Notes under the pieces: generated by a model | Told to the model about the DNA's origin: nothing | What the model saw: only the letters and a program-made list of their open reading frames with translations | Databases searched by the model: none | Made by a program: the position numbers and the translations under genes | Shown here: one piece after another, positions 40,772-49,413 of the stretch | Numbering within the stretch: the first letter of the stretch is position 1 | Layout of the letters: each line of letters starts with the position of its first letter | From: JAVKFY01 sp040223615 | GTDB taxonomy: Bacteria > Pseudomonadota > Alphaproteobacteria > GCA-2731375 | Direction of reading: 5' to 3' | Length of the DNA: 64,000 nt | Assembly: GCA_040223615.1 (NCBI GenBank) | Contig: JAVKFY010000079.1 | Location: 34,749-98,748, forward strand

Positions 40772-40886
40772 CGCCGGTAACCGGCGCACAAGAACAACAT
40801 CTCGCCGAAGAATCGGCGACAGGAGGCGGCAACCGAGCCTTCCCGTCCAACAGGGGCGGGCTCAGTTCCACCAGGGACAAAAGTCC
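40772..40886 (+). ncRNA. Run of hairpins between nfu-like gene and glucosaminidase gene (candidate structured RNA)
   Basis: In a 218-base gap: a 15-bp perfect palindrome CGCCGGT-A-ACCGGCG (40772-40786), CGCCGA-AGAA-TCGGCG (40803-40818), a GAGCC/GGCTC pairing (about 40836-40893) and GGAC-AAAA-GTCC (40875-40886). TATAAT at 40724-40729 could be a -10, but no good -35 was found. It may be a leader, a small RNA or a 3' structure. Confidence 0.35.
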
Positions 40887-40939
40887 ACAGGGACGTTCTA
40901 AACCGGCTGCGACCACGACCGACGAAGGCCGCGACGAGA

Positions 40940-42055
40940 ATGAGACGAGTAAATTTGCGACCCGGCCGGGAATGCGGTCGACTTGGATCCGTGACACGTG
41001 GCCGCGCCGCGGCCGCCCTGCTCACCATCACGGCGGCGATCACACTGGCGACACCGGCCCATGCCGTTCCGACGTGGATCGACGAAGGCACCATCGGTTC
41101 GCTGGACCAGGCGCCACGTCCGGAGCTGAAGCCCAAGTACATCGGCTGGCCGGAGCGGCGGCAGGCGCCCCTGGTAACGCCTGGCGGTGTCGATGCCCTG
41201 GACCGCCTGAAGGCCGACGCCGGCATGGTGATAAAGCCGGTCGACGCCGATGGCCTGGCCCAGAAGTTCAACGGCTTCGGCTATCGCCTGGCGACGGTGC
41301 GCAGCGGCGACGCGCACGTGCCGCGGCTCTATGTCGACGTGATGCCGCGCGACATGCGCGCGCTGCGCTCCGTCGACCGGCGCAAGCGACTGTTCATCCG
41401 TACCATGCTGCCGATGATCCTGCGCGCCAACGAGGAGGTGCGCCGCGAGCGCGAGCTGCTGCAGCGGATCGTCGCCCGGCAAGATGCCGGCCAGCCGGTC
41501 GAGCCGGCGGCGCTGGCATTCGTGGCGCGTTTGAAAGAGATCTACGCCGATCCGGAGACCGGCACCGACGAACTGCTGCGCCGGGTCGACACGGTGCCGC
41601 CGTCGCTGGCGCTGGCGCAGGCGGCGGAGGAATCCGGCTGGGGCACATCGCGCTTCGTGCGCGAAGGCAACGCGGTGTTCGGGCAGCGCACCTATGCCGG
41701 CACCGGCGGGCTGGTGCCGCAACGCCGTGAGCGCAACCAGAAGCACCTGGTGCGCAGCTTCTCGCACGTGCAGGCCTCGGTCGCGGCCTACGTCTTCAAC
41801 CTCAATACGCACCCCGCCTATGACGGCTTCCGCGCCGAGCGAGCGCGCCGCCGCGCCGCCGACGAGGCACTGGACAGCCGCCGCCTGGTGGCCGAGCTGA
41901 ACCGCTACTCGGAACGCGGCGCCGCCTACATCCGCACCATCCGCACGATCATCCGGGTCAACAAGCTGTGGCAGTTCGACGACGCCCGGCTGGCCCCGCA
42001 GCATCCGACCGGTCGCGACAACAACCAGCTCCGCTCCATCCGCTGGTCGCTGTAG
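40940..42055 (+). CDS. Bax-like glucosaminidase-domain protein (secreted)
   Basis: A 371-residue protein with a long signal peptide (basic 20 residues, then AALLTITAAITLATPAHA). The C-terminal half holds a glucosaminidase/Bax-like domain: PPSLALAQAAEESGWGTSRFVREGNAVFGQRTY with the catalytic glutamate in AAEESGWG, and SVAAYVFNLNTHPAYDGFRAER. It should cut peptidoglycan glycan strands in the periplasm. The residues before the domain (50-130) are unassigned. It is followed by a strong bidirectional terminator. Confidence 0.9.
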   Translation: MRRVNLRPGRECGRLGSVTRGRAAAALLTITAAITLATPAHAVPTWIDEGTIGSLDQAPRPELKPKYIGWPERRQAPLVTPGGVDALDRLKADAGMVIKPVDADGLAQKFNGFGYRLATVRSGDAHVPRLYVDVMPRDMRALRSVDRRKRLFIRTMLPMILRANEEVRRERELLQRIVARQDAGQPVEPAALAFVARLKEIYADPETGTDELLRRVDTVPPSLALAQAAEESGWGTSRFVREGNAVFGQRTYAGTGGLVPQRRERNQKHLVRSFSHVQASVAAYVFNLNTHPAYDGFRAERARRRAADEALDSRRLVAELNRYSERGAAYIRTIRTIIRVNKLWQFDDARLAPQHPTGRDNNQLRSIRWSL

Positions 42056-42076
42056 CGGCGTTCCCGAGGCAGTGAC

Positions 42077-42113
42077 AATGACAAAGGCCGGGCTCGACCC
42101 GGCCTTTGTCATT
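42077..42113. terminator. Bidirectional terminator: 16-bp perfect stem
   Basis: AATGACAAAGGCCGGG (42077-42092) pairs with its perfect complement at 42098-42113 around CTCGA. The A/T-rich ends give a short T-run in each direction, fitting a shared terminator for the convergent glucosaminidase and deacetylase genes. Its core resembles the dispersed hairpins at 9965 and 14354. Confidence 0.8.
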
Positions 42114-42129
42114 TCGGGACGAGCGCGAC

Positions 42130-43191
42130 CTACGGGACCGTGAACTGCATGCCGAACCAGCGCCAGCGGCCCTGCGGACCCGGAACGGTGCAGTTCAACC
42201 GGCCACGGCCTTGCGGAAACGGCTTGTCCAGGCGCACCTCGACGCGGCGCGGGCCGAGCCGCTCCAGCCGCGCCGGCTCGCTCAGGTTCGAGGCATAGCA
42301 GCGCAGGTTGTCCAGGCCGTTGACCTTGGCATCGATGGTGAAGCCGACCGCCGGCGGATTATTGTCGGCGCGCAACACCCGCTCCAGCGGCGTAAGGTCG
42401 CCCAGCGGCAACGGCAAGGCGCCGGCCGCCAGCCGGAACCGGTCCAGCGTGCCAAAGCGCTCGTTCAGGGCGAAACGCGGCAGCCCGAACAGGTCCTCGT
42501 CGGCGTGCATGGCGCCGGAATGCTGGCCGAAGGCGGCGGCGAAGCCGGCCTCGCGCACCAGTTTCTGTTCCCGCAGGCCGTACTCGCCGTAGGGATAGGC
42601 GAACAGCGTCGGCTCGACCCCGAGCTCGGCCCGAAACCGTCGCGTCGCATCGGCCAGTTCGGCCGGCAGCGCCGCGTCGGCCAGCGTCGGCAGGTGGGCG
42701 TGGCTCACCGTGTGATGGCCGATGGTGACTCCGGCCGCGGCCAGCGTGCGGACCTGTTCCCAGCTCATGTAGCCGTCGACGCCGGCATCGACCGGCTCGG
42801 TGGCGACGAATACCGTGAACGGCAGCCCGGCCTGGCGCAACCGCGGCCACGCCTCGCGATAGATCGAAACGAAGGCGTCGTCCATGGTCAGCGCCACCGC
42901 CTTGTCGGGCAGCGGCTCGCGCCGCCGCAGCGCGTCGACGATCTGCGGCAGCGGCAGCACCTGGTAGCCGCCGTCCTGCAGCGTCGTGATGTGTTGTTCG
43001 AGCTGCTCCAGCGTGGTGTTGGTGCTGGGGTAGGCGCCCTCGCCGAAGCGGTGATAGACGAATGCCACGGCGCCGCCCGGCGCCTGCGCCATCGCCGCCG
43101 TCGTGGTTAGCAGCCCAAGCCCGCCCAGGAGGCCGGCCAGCCATTGGCGCCCGCTCAGCCGCACGCGCGTCTCTCCCGCATTGCCCACCAT
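42130..43191 (-). CDS. Polysaccharide deacetylase family protein (exported)
   Basis: A 353-residue protein with an N-terminal signal/anchor (WLAGLLGGLGLLTTTAAMAQA). The NodB-type domain has ALTMDDAF (first Asp of the TFDD-like motif, Phe replaced by Met), IGHHTVSHAHLPTLA (metal His-x3-His) and FAYPYGEYG. It deacetylates a glycan in the periplasm or outer envelope. The last 110 residues form a beta-rich C-terminal domain. ATG at 43191 is used; a longer start at 43371 would overlap the divergent nitroreductase gene. Confidence 0.9.
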   Translation of the reverse strand: MVGNAGETRVRLSGRQWLAGLLGGLGLLTTTAAMAQAPGGAVAFVYHRFGEGAYPSTNTTLEQLEQHITTLQDGGYQVLPLPQIVDALRRREPLPDKAVALTMDDAFVSIYREAWPRLRQAGLPFTVFVATEPVDAGVDGYMSWEQVRTLAAAGVTIGHHTVSHAHLPTLADAALPAELADATRRFRAELGVEPTLFAYPYGEYGLREQKLVREAGFAAAFGQHSGAMHADEDLFGLPRFALNERFGTLDRFRLAAGALPLPLGDLTPLERVLRADNNPPAVGFTIDAKVNGLDNLRCYASNLSEPARLERLGPRRVEVRLDKPFPQGRGRLNCTVPGPQGRWRWFGMQFTVP

Positions 43192-43273
43192 CGCCTGACG
43201 CCCTATTACACTGGCCAGGCGCCGCCCGGCCAGACCCGCGGGCCGCGACCGACCGACGCAAGGAGTGATCAAG

Positions 43274-43867
43274 GTGAGCCACATTTTAAGCGACCGCGAC
43301 CTGGACCTGATTTTCCGCGCCGCCCGTTCGCACAATGTGTGGACCGACAAGCCGGTCAGCGACGTCACCATGACGGCGCTCTACGACCTGCTGCGCATGG
43401 GCCCGACCAGTGCCAACACGTCGCCGGCCCGGTTCCTGTTCCTGCGCTCCGAGGCAGCCAAGCAGCGTCTGGCACCGCACCTGTCGGAGGGCAACCGGGC
43501 CAAGTCGATGACCGCGCCCCTGATCGCCATCATCGGCTACGACCTGCACTTCTTCGAGAAGCTGCCGGAGCTGTTCCCGCACAATCCGGACGCCCAGAAC
43601 TGGTTCACCAGCAACGCGACGCTGGCCGAGACCACGGCCTTCCGCAACGGCAGCCTGCAGGGCGCCTACCTGATCATCGCGGCGCGCGCGCTGGGTCTGG
43701 ATTGCGGACCGATGTCAGGCTTTGACAATGCCGGCGTCGACAAGGAATTCTTCCCCGACGGCCGCGTGAAGTCGAACTTCATCTGCAATCTCGGCTACGG
43801 CGACCATGGCCAGTTGATGCCGCGCAACCCGCGGCTGGCCTTCGACGACGCCTGCGAAGTGCTCTGA
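43274..43867 (+). CDS. RutE/HadB-type nitroreductase (malonic semialdehyde reductase-like)
   Basis: A 197-residue nitroreductase-fold flavoprotein. RSHNVWTDKPVSD, MGPTSANTSPARF and NGSLQGAYLIIAARALGLDCGPMSGFD match the RutE/HadB group, which reduces malonic semialdehyde to 3-hydroxypropionate or detoxifies quinone-like compounds. GTG at 43274 is eight bases after AAGGAG; GTG at 43265 is the alternative. No other rut gene is nearby, so a role in pyrimidine breakdown is not supported by context. tsaB follows after eight bases. Confidence 0.92.
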   Translation: MSHILSDRDLDLIFRAARSHNVWTDKPVSDVTMTALYDLLRMGPTSANTSPARFLFLRSEAAKQRLAPHLSEGNRAKSMTAPLIAIIGYDLHFFEKLPELFPHNPDAQNWFTSNATLAETTAFRNGSLQGAYLIIAARALGLDCGPMSGFDNAGVDKEFFPDGRVKSNFICNLGYGDHGQLMPRNPRLAFDDACEVL

Positions 43868-43875
43868 CCCGGCCG

Positions 43876-44544
43876 ATGCGCCTGCTGGCGGTCGACACCG
43901 CCCTGCAGCGGCTGTCGGTCGCGATCGGTGAGGGTGGCGAGGTGCGGGCGGCGCGATCCATCCCGCTGCCGCGCGGTCATGCCGAGCGACTGCTGCCGTT
44001 CGCCGCCGAGGTGCTGGATGATGCCGGCCTCGGCTATCCGGACCTCGACGCGCTGGCGGTAACCTTGGGGCCCGGCACCTTCACCGGCGTGCGCGTCGGC
44101 CTGGCCGCGGTGCGCGCGCTGGCCCTGGCGCTGGCCAGGCCGGTGATCGGCTTCACCACCTTGCAGGTCCTGGCCGTGCAGGCGCGGCCGGCGCCAGATG
44201 AGACCGTGCTGGCGCTGCTCGACGCGCGCCGCGACGAGGTCTACGCGCAGGCCTTCGACCATGACATCCGTCCGCTGGCCGAGCCGCGAATCCTGGCGCT
44301 CGATGACATCGCCGGGGCGCTGCCCACGGGCCCGACCGTGGTTGTCGGTACCGGTATCCGGCCGCTGCGTGAACGGCTGCCGGCCGGCCTGCGACGGGCC
44401 CGCGCGGCGATCGCGCCGGAGGCGGCGCACATGATCGGCCTGGCGCATCGTCTCGACCTAAGGGGCGGTCCATCGCCGGCCCCGGTCTACCTGCGCCGGC
44501 CCGACGCCAAGCTGCCGGGCGGCAAGATGCCGAGCGAAACATGA
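43876..44544 (+). CDS. tsaB: tRNA threonylcarbamoyladenosine biosynthesis protein TsaB
   Basis: A 222-residue ASKHA-fold protein: LLAVDTALQRLSVAI at the N-terminus and LGPGTFTGVRVGLAAVRALAL near residue 62. It bridges TsaD and TsaE in t6A synthesis. It overlaps rimI by four bases (ATGA), the frequent tsaB-rimI arrangement. Confidence 0.95.
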   Translation: MRLLAVDTALQRLSVAIGEGGEVRAARSIPLPRGHAERLLPFAAEVLDDAGLGYPDLDALAVTLGPGTFTGVRVGLAAVRALALALARPVIGFTTLQVLAVQARPAPDETVLALLDARRDEVYAQAFDHDIRPLAEPRILALDDIAGALPTGPTVVVGTGIRPLRERLPAGLRRARAAIAPEAAHMIGLAHRLDLRGGPSPAPVYLRRPDAKLPGGKMPSET

Positions 44545-44966
44545 TTGAGGTCGAGGCGGCCGGCGCCACCACGGTGGCCGTCATCGCCGAATTGCACGCC
44601 GCCTGCTTCGCCGAAGCCTGGGACACCGCCGCCATCGCCCGCCTGCTGGCAATGCCTGGCGCCTATGCGCTGCTGGCGCTGCGTGACAACGATCCGATCG
44701 GCTTCGTCATCGCCCGCCAGGCCGCCGACGAACTGGAGATCGTCAGCCTCGGCGTGCGCCCCGACGCGCGCCGCATTGGCGCCGCCGACGCGTTGATGCG
44801 CGTCACGCTTGCCCGCGCCGCCGGCGCCGCAAGCTGTTTTCTGGAAGTCGCCGAGAGCAATGCCGCGGCCCGCGCGCTCTACCTCAAGCTCGGATTCGCC
44901 CAGGCCGGCCGCCGCCCGCGCTACTATGGCGACCAGGACGCACTGGTTTTGAGGCTAGTGCTCTAG
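44541..44966 (+). CDS. rimI: Ribosomal protein S18-alanine N-acetyltransferase (RimI)
   Basis: A 141-residue GNAT acetyltransferase. The acetyl-CoA loop lies in VSLGVRPDARRIGAADALMR (R/Q-x2-G-x-A type, modified) and ESNAAARALYLKLGFAQAGRRPRYY ends the domain. It acetylates S18 and possibly other N-termini. Coupled to tsaB; its last 12 bases overlap the convergent TusA-like gene. Confidence 0.92.
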   Translation: MIEVEAAGATTVAVIAELHAACFAEAWDTAAIARLLAMPGAYALLALRDNDPIGFVIARQAADELEIVSLGVRPDARRIGAADALMRVTLARAAGAASCFLEVAESNAAARALYLKLGFAQAGRRPRYYGDQDALVLRLVL

Positions 44967-45227
44967 CCGCCGAATCGTCAGCAGATGGGTATCCGCCTCG
45001 TCGGCGGGCTCCAATGCGACGATCTCGTCGCCCTGCTCGCGCACCGCGCGCGGCACGTTGCGTTTCGGCTCCTCGCCCTTCAGGCGAACCTCGGCGACCT
45101 CGCCCGGCTTCATGCGCTCAAGCAGTAATTTGGTGCGCACGAATGTCATTGGACAGACATACCCTGTAATATCCAGGTAGTGTTCGGGTTTTTCGCGAGT
45201 CGTCGCCGAATTGGTCTGTTCGGTCAT
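44955..45227 (-). CDS. TusA-family sulfurtransferase
   Basis: A 90-residue TusA/SirA-fold protein. The active-site region reads LDITGYVCPMTFVRTKLLLERM, with the catalytic cysteine in CPMT (Pro-Thr instead of the classical C-P-x-P). The second helix block and the MKPGEVAEVRL strand are intact. It carries persulfide sulfur to an unknown acceptor. Divergent from mucR and convergent with rimI. Confidence 0.92.
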   Translation of the reverse strand: MTEQTNSATTREKPEHYLDITGYVCPMTFVRTKLLLERMKPGEVAEVRLKGEEPKRNVPRAVREQGDEIVALEPADEADTHLLTIRRLEH

Positions 45228-45312
45228 TCCGCACCATTTGATTTCATCGGACTGTTTAACTATCTAAAGTCTATACCCGGACGACGAATAGCAAGACGAG
45301 GGTCATCTTTTC

Positions 45313-45741
45313 ATGAGCGAGCCAAAGGCCGAAGCGAGCGAACTCTTGGCGCTGACGGCCGAAATCGTCGCTTCGCACGTCTCCAACAACAACGTGCCGG
45401 TGGCCGAGCTGCCGGCGCTGATCCAGCGCGTCTACGATACCGTCGCCCGGCTCGGCAAATCCGACGCCGCCGGGGCGCCCGAGCGGCCGTTGCCGGCAGT
45501 CTCGGTTCGCAAGTCGATCACGCCGGAGTACATTATCTGCCTGGAGGACGGCAAGAAGCTGAAAATGCTGAAGCGCCATCTGAAGACGGCCTACAACATG
45601 ACGCCCGAGCAGTATCGTGAACGCTGGGGCCTGCCGTCCGACTATCCGATGGTGGCGCCGAACTACGCCGAACAACGTCGCGACCTGGCCAAGAAGATCG
45701 GGCTGGGAACAAACCGACGGCGGCGCGCGCGTGCCGGTTGA
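45313..45741 (+). CDS. mucR: MucR/Ros-family transcriptional regulator
   Basis: A 142-residue regulator. The conserved core is SITPEYIICLEDGKKLKMLKRHLKTAYNMTPEQYRERWGLPSDYPM (read in pieces). The zinc-finger position reads C-x2-D and the second histidine position is not kept, as in the zinc-independent MucR variants. Family members are AT-rich-DNA silencers that control surface polysaccharide and cell cycle genes. The N-terminal 60 residues are an oligomerisation region. The fur-like gene follows after 41 bases. Confidence 0.92.
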   Translation: MSEPKAEASELLALTAEIVASHVSNNNVPVAELPALIQRVYDTVARLGKSDAAGAPERPLPAVSVRKSITPEYIICLEDGKKLKMLKRHLKTAYNMTPEQYRERWGLPSDYPMVAPNYAEQRRDLAKKIGLGTNRRRRARAG

Positions 45742-45782
45742 GGGGGCCACCTTTCGCCGGCGACAGGGACAGCGAGGGTGAG

Positions 45783-46250
45783 ATGTCGAGCAGACTGGAA
45801 GACCTGTGCAACGAGCGCGGCCTGCGCATGACCGACCAGCGCCGGGTGGTCGCCCGCGTGCTGTCCGACGCCGAGGACCATCCCGACGTGGAGCAGGTCT
45901 ATCGCCGTGCCATCGCCTACGACCCGAAAATTTCCATCGCCACGGTGTATCGCACGGTGCGCCTGTTCGAGGAGGTCGGAATCCTGGCGCGGCACGATTT
46001 CGGCGACGGCCGGGCGCGCTACGAGGAAGTGCCGCAGGAACACCACGACCACCTGATCGATACCACCAGCGATGAGGTCATCGAGTTCCACAACGAGGAG
46101 ATCGAGCGGCTGCAGGAAAAGATCGCGCGCGATCTCGGTTTTCGCCTGATCGGCCACCGGCTGGAGCTCTACGCGGTGCCGCTGTCGCGCGCCAGCGACG
46201 CGGACGACGTGCCGCAGCCGCATCCCGCTCAGACCCCGCCGCGCCGCTAG
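45783..46250 (+). CDS. Fur-family transcriptional regulator
   Basis: A 155-residue Fur-family protein. The winged helix (LRMTDQRRVVARVLSDAEDHPDVEQVYRRA, SIATVYRTVRLFEEVGIL) is complete and the metal-site block EEVPQEHHDHLIDTTSDEVIEF follows. No C-terminal CxxC pair is present, so it is of the cysteine-free type. Target metal is probably iron, but Fur, Irr or Mur roles cannot be separated here. ATG at 45783 is chosen over an in-frame upstream start at 45738. plsC follows 22 bases later. Confidence 0.92.
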   Translation: MSSRLEDLCNERGLRMTDQRRVVARVLSDAEDHPDVEQVYRRAIAYDPKISIATVYRTVRLFEEVGILARHDFGDGRARYEEVPQEHHDHLIDTTSDEVIEFHNEEIERLQEKIARDLGFRLIGHRLELYAVPLSRASDADDVPQPHPAQTPPRR

Positions 46251-46272
46251 GGTCCGGCTTGCCCGCAATGCC

Positions 46273-47091
46273 ATGACCCGCGTCATCTCGATCCTCAAGC
46301 TGACGGTGTTCGCCGGGTTCACGGTGCCGTTGATGCCCGTGCAACTGGTCTTGGTGCTGCTGCGCCTGCCGCTGGCGCGTTGGCTGCCGGTCTACGTGCA
46401 CCGGGTCTATTGCTGGATCCTCGGCCTGAAGGTGGAGTGCCACGGCAGCCCGTCAACGCACCGGCCGGTGCTGTTCGTCTCCAACCACACCTCGTGGATC
46501 GACATCGTGGTGCTGTCCTCGGTGGTGCCGGTGTCGTTCATCGCCAAGCACGAGGTCGCCGGCTGGCCGTTCTTCGGCTGGCTCGCCAAGCTGCAGCGCA
46601 CCGTGTTCGTCGAGCGGCGGCTGGCCCGCACGGTCGAGCATCGCGACGAGATCCAGGCCCGGCTGGCGGCCGGCGACAACCTGGTGCTGTTTCCGGAGGG
46701 CACCAGCAACGACGGCAACCGGGTGCTGCCGTTCAAGTCCGCCTTCTTCGCCGTCGCCGAGCGGGCGCCGGCCGGCTCGCTGGTGGTGCAGCCGGTGTCG
46801 ATCGCCTACACCCGGCTGGATGGCATCCCGATGGGACGGCGCCTGCGCCACCTGTTCGCCTGGTATGGCGACATGGAGCTGGCGCCGCATCTGTGGGCCG
46901 TGCTCGGCGTTGGCCGCGGCACCGTGGAGGTGCGCTTCCACCCGCCCGCGCCGCTGACCGAGATCGCCAATCGCAAGGCGCTGGCCGCCTATTGCTACGA
47001 CCAGGTTCGCGACGGCGTCGTCGAGGCCCTGACCGGCCGCCCCCTCAACACCCCGCAACCGACCCCGGAAGTCACCGGCGAGGCGGCTTGA
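46273..47091 (+). CDS. plsC: 1-acyl-sn-glycerol-3-phosphate acyltransferase (PlsC-like)
   Basis: A 272-residue membrane-associated acyltransferase with an N-terminal helix (FAGFTVPLMPVQLVLVLL), the NHTSWIDI motif (NHx4D, near residue 75) and FPEGTSNDGNR (near 142). It makes phosphatidic acid from lysophosphatidate. Located between the fur-like regulator and a HEPN/MNT pair; in related genomes the next gene is usually miaB. Confidence 0.92.
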   Translation: MTRVISILKLTVFAGFTVPLMPVQLVLVLLRLPLARWLPVYVHRVYCWILGLKVECHGSPSTHRPVLFVSNHTSWIDIVVLSSVVPVSFIAKHEVAGWPFFGWLAKLQRTVFVERRLARTVEHRDEIQARLAAGDNLVLFPEGTSNDGNRVLPFKSAFFAVAERAPAGSLVVQPVSIAYTRLDGIPMGRRLRHLFAWYGDMELAPHLWAVLGVGRGTVEVRFHPPAPLTEIANRKALAAYCYDQVRDGVVEALTGRPLNTPQPTPEVTGEAA

Positions 47092-47099
47092 GCCGCTTG

Positions 47100-47495
47100 T
47101 CAGCTTGCTTGTGAAACGCGCAACAGTGCCGTCCTCAGTTCATCGAGCCAGCTTGTGACCTCGGCGACCTGCGGAGGTGTGGGTCCGCCATCCATCGGTG
47201 CCGCGCTGGGATAGCGAAACAGCCAAGCGTATGGTGCAAATCGTGTCAGCGGTTGCAGCACCGGTTGCAGCGGGTCCTGCGCGTCAAGCCGATCCAGCAA
47301 AGCGCCTAGATCATGGGATTTCGGTGGGTGTACACCACCGAGAACCAAGGCGCTCTTGATCAGCTTCTCGGCCGCTTGCTGGCAGTGATAGGCCGCTGCG
47401 GTGGCCGTCGGCTCCGGACCAAATAGGCAGCCAGAGATGGCGCGAAGATCGTCCTCGGCGGCGGCGAGCCAGGCGCGAGCGACCTCATTCGCCAT
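47100..47495 (-). CDS. HEPN-domain protein (putative toxin half of HEPN/MNT pair)
   Basis: A 131-residue all-helical HEPN-type protein: ARAWLAAAEDDLRAI, AAYHCQQAAEKLIKSALVL and PKSHDLGALLDRL. The RNase motif R-x4-6-H-x-Y is not present near the C-terminus, where RFAPYAWLFRYPS appears, so RNase activity is doubtful. It overlaps its partner nucleotidyltransferase gene by eleven bases. The pair lies tail-to-tail with plsC. An in-frame upstream ATG at 47525 is less likely. Confidence 0.82.
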   Translation of the reverse strand: MANEVARAWLAAAEDDLRAISGCLFGPEPTATAAAYHCQQAAEKLIKSALVLGGVHPPKSHDLGALLDRLDAQDPLQPVLQPLTRFAPYAWLFRYPSAAPMDGGPTPPQVAEVTSWLDELRTALLRVSQAS

Positions 47496-47826
47496 GGACA
47501 AGCCGCCCGAAATGCGCGGCCTCATAGCTCAGGGTGCCAACAGCGTCCCGGCAACGCTCGAAGCCGCTCGCCCGGCAGGTAACGATGTCTGCGGCGACGC
47601 GGACGTCCCGGGCGAGGCGATATACATTCTGCGGCCGCAACCGGTCCGCCGGTGTCTCGTCCGGGACCACGACGAGCAGGTCATAGTCGCTGTCGTCCCG
47701 CGCCATGCCGCTTGCGCGTGATCCGAACAGATACACCGCCGTTGGCGACAGGGCCTCGACGACCCGGTCGAGTAGCCGGGCAAGGTCCTGATCTTGATCT
47801 AATGCTGCAAGGGTCATCACGCTCAC
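47485..47826 (-). CDS. Minimal nucleotidyltransferase (MntA-like antitoxin)
   Basis: A 113-residue protein with the complete minimal-nucleotidyltransferase motif GS-x10-D-x-D: FGSRASGMARDDSDYDLLV (near residues 34-53). MNT antitoxins silence HEPN toxins, in known cases by adenylylating a tyrosine of the HEPN motif. The first gene of the pair, before the HEPN gene. GTG at 47826 or ATG at 47817 may be the start. Confidence 0.85.
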   Translation of the reverse strand: MSVMTLAALDQDQDLARLLDRVVEALSPTAVYLFGSRASGMARDDSDYDLLVVVPDETPADRLRPQNVYRLARDVRVAADIVTCRASGFERCRDAVGTLSYEAAHFGRLVHGE

Positions 47827-47976
47827 GTTCCATGTGCGGGCGAGGATACCACGAAGGCTACGAATCTTCGCGTCGCAGGCGGCTTGACTTGGTTGCCGGC
47901 GTTGGGGTTAGGTGCTTTTGGTAATGACGGTAACTGGCGCTTTGAGGCGCGATTCTGAGACCGATTGGCAGCTTTC

Positions 47977-47989
47977 GGCCCACAGGGCC
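47977..47989. other. Small hairpin in the 225-base gap upstream of miaB
   Basis: GGCCC-ACA-GGGCC followed by TTT. The remainder of 47827-48051 holds no gene that I can support. It contains the promoters needed for the divergent MNT gene and for miaB, but neither could be placed with confidence. Confidence 0.35.
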
Positions 47990-48051
47990 TTTCCCGCGGA
48001 CAGCCACGAAGCTGTCATCGCGGCTGGTGCAGCCTTAGCCCCCTGAAAACC

Positions 48052-49413
48052 TTGCGCACAAAGAAACTGTTCATCCGCACCTATGGCTGCCAGATGAACG
48101 TCTACGATTCCGACCGGATGGCCGGGGTCCTGGCGCCGCTGGGCTATGGCCTGAGCGAGACGCCGGACGATGCCGACATGGTCATCGTCAACACCTGCCA
48201 CATCCGCGAGAAGGCCGCCGAGAAGACCTTTTCCGAACTCGGCCGGTTGCGCCTCCTGCAACGCGCCAAGGCCGAGGCCGGCGGGCGCATGGTGCTGGCC
48301 GTCGCCGGCTGCGTCGCCCAGGCCGAGGGCGAGGAGATCCTGCGCCGCGCACCGTTCGTCGACATCGTGCTCGGGCCGCAGACCTATCACCGCCTGCCGG
48401 AGATGGTCGCCCGCGCGACCCGCGCCGCCGACGGGGCTGGGGTGCTGGATACCGAGTTTCCCGTCGAGCCGAAATTCGACCACCTGCCGAAGCCGCTGGC
48501 GCCGGAGGGCCTGAGCGCCTTCCTCACCGTGCAGGAGGGCTGCGACAAGTTCTGCACCTTCTGTGTCGTGCCCTACACGCGCGGCGCCGAATTCTCCCGC
48601 CCGGCCGCGCAGGTGATTGCCGAGGCCCGCCAACTGGTCGAGGGCGGCGCCCGCGAACTCACGCTGCTGGGGCAGAACGTCAACGCCTACCGCGCCGATG
48701 GCCCGGACGGACGCGACTGGACGCTGGCCCGCCTGGTCCAGGCGCTGGCCGAGATCGACGGCCTCTGGCGCATCCGCTACACCACCTCGCACCCGCGCGA
48801 CATGGCCGATGACCTGATCGCCGCGCATCGCGACTGCGACAAGCTGATGCCATACCTGCACCTCCCGGTGCAGGCCGGCTCGGACACCATCCTGGCGGCG
48901 ATGAACCGGCGCCACACCGCCGACGACTACCTGCGCGTGATCGACAAGCTGCGCGATGCGCGACCCGACCTTGCGCTCAGCGGCGACTTCATCGTCGGCT
49001 TCCCCGGCGAGAGCGCGCTCGACTTCGAGGCCACCATGGCGCTGGTCGAGCGGGTCGAGTACGCCTCGGCCTTCTCTTTCAAATACTCCGCCCGCCCCGG
49101 CACTCCGGCCGCGACCCTGGAAGACCAGGTTCCGGAAGCCGAGAAGACCGAACGGCTCGCCCGCCTGCAGGCGCTTCTCGGCCGTCAGATGCGTGGCTTC
49201 AATCAGGCCACCGTCGGCCGCGAGCTGCCGGTGCTGCTGGAACGCCGCGGCCGCCACGCCGGCCAGCTCGTCGGCCGCAGCCCTTACTTGCAGGCGGTGC
49301 ACCTGGAGGCGCCGGACGAGCTGCTGGGCCGGCTGGTGACCGCCGAGATCGTCGACCTCGGGCCGAACAGCCTGGCCGGTCGGCTGACCCCGGCTTCGCG
49401 AGCGGCGGCGTGA
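48052..49413 (+). CDS. miaB: tRNA-2-methylthio-N6-dimethylallyladenosine synthase
   Basis: A 453-residue radical SAM methylthiotransferase. The N-terminal UPF0004 domain has its three cluster cysteines in YGCQMNVYD, NTCHIREKA and AGCVAQ; the radical SAM motif EGCDKFCTFCVVPYTRG is CxxxCxxC; a TRAM domain closes the protein. It adds the ms2 group to i6A37. No ATG is available near the conserved KKLFIRTYGC start, so TTG at 48052 is chosen (CTG at 48043 is possible). The stop overlaps the phoH GTG (GTGA). Confidence 0.95.
   Translation: MRTKKLFIRTYGCQMNVYDSDRMAGVLAPLGYGLSETPDDADMVIVNTCHIREKAAEKTFSELGRLRLLQRAKAEAGGRMVLAVAGCVAQAEGEEILRRAPFVDIVLGPQTYHRLPEMVARATRAADGAGVLDTEFPVEPKFDHLPKPLAPEGLSAFLTVQEGCDKFCTFCVVPYTRGAEFSRPAAQVIAEARQLVEGGARELTLLGQNVNAYRADGPDGRDWTLARLVQALAEIDGLWRIRYTTSHPRDMADDLIAAHRDCDKLMPYLHLPVQAGSDTILAAMNRRHTADDYLRVIDKLRDARPDLALSGDFIVGFPGESALDFEATMALVERVEYASAFSFKYSARPGTPAATLEDQVPEAEKTERLARLQALLGRQMRGFNQATVGRELPVLLERRGRHAGQLVGRSPYLQAVHLEAPDELLGRLVTAEIVDLGPNSLAGRLTPASRAAA

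Noticed and set aside
40071..40997. N-terminal extension of the cyclase up to 40997
   Set aside because: Would cross the opposite-strand NifU-like gene; a good ribosome site (GGAGGG) and ATG are present at 40070.
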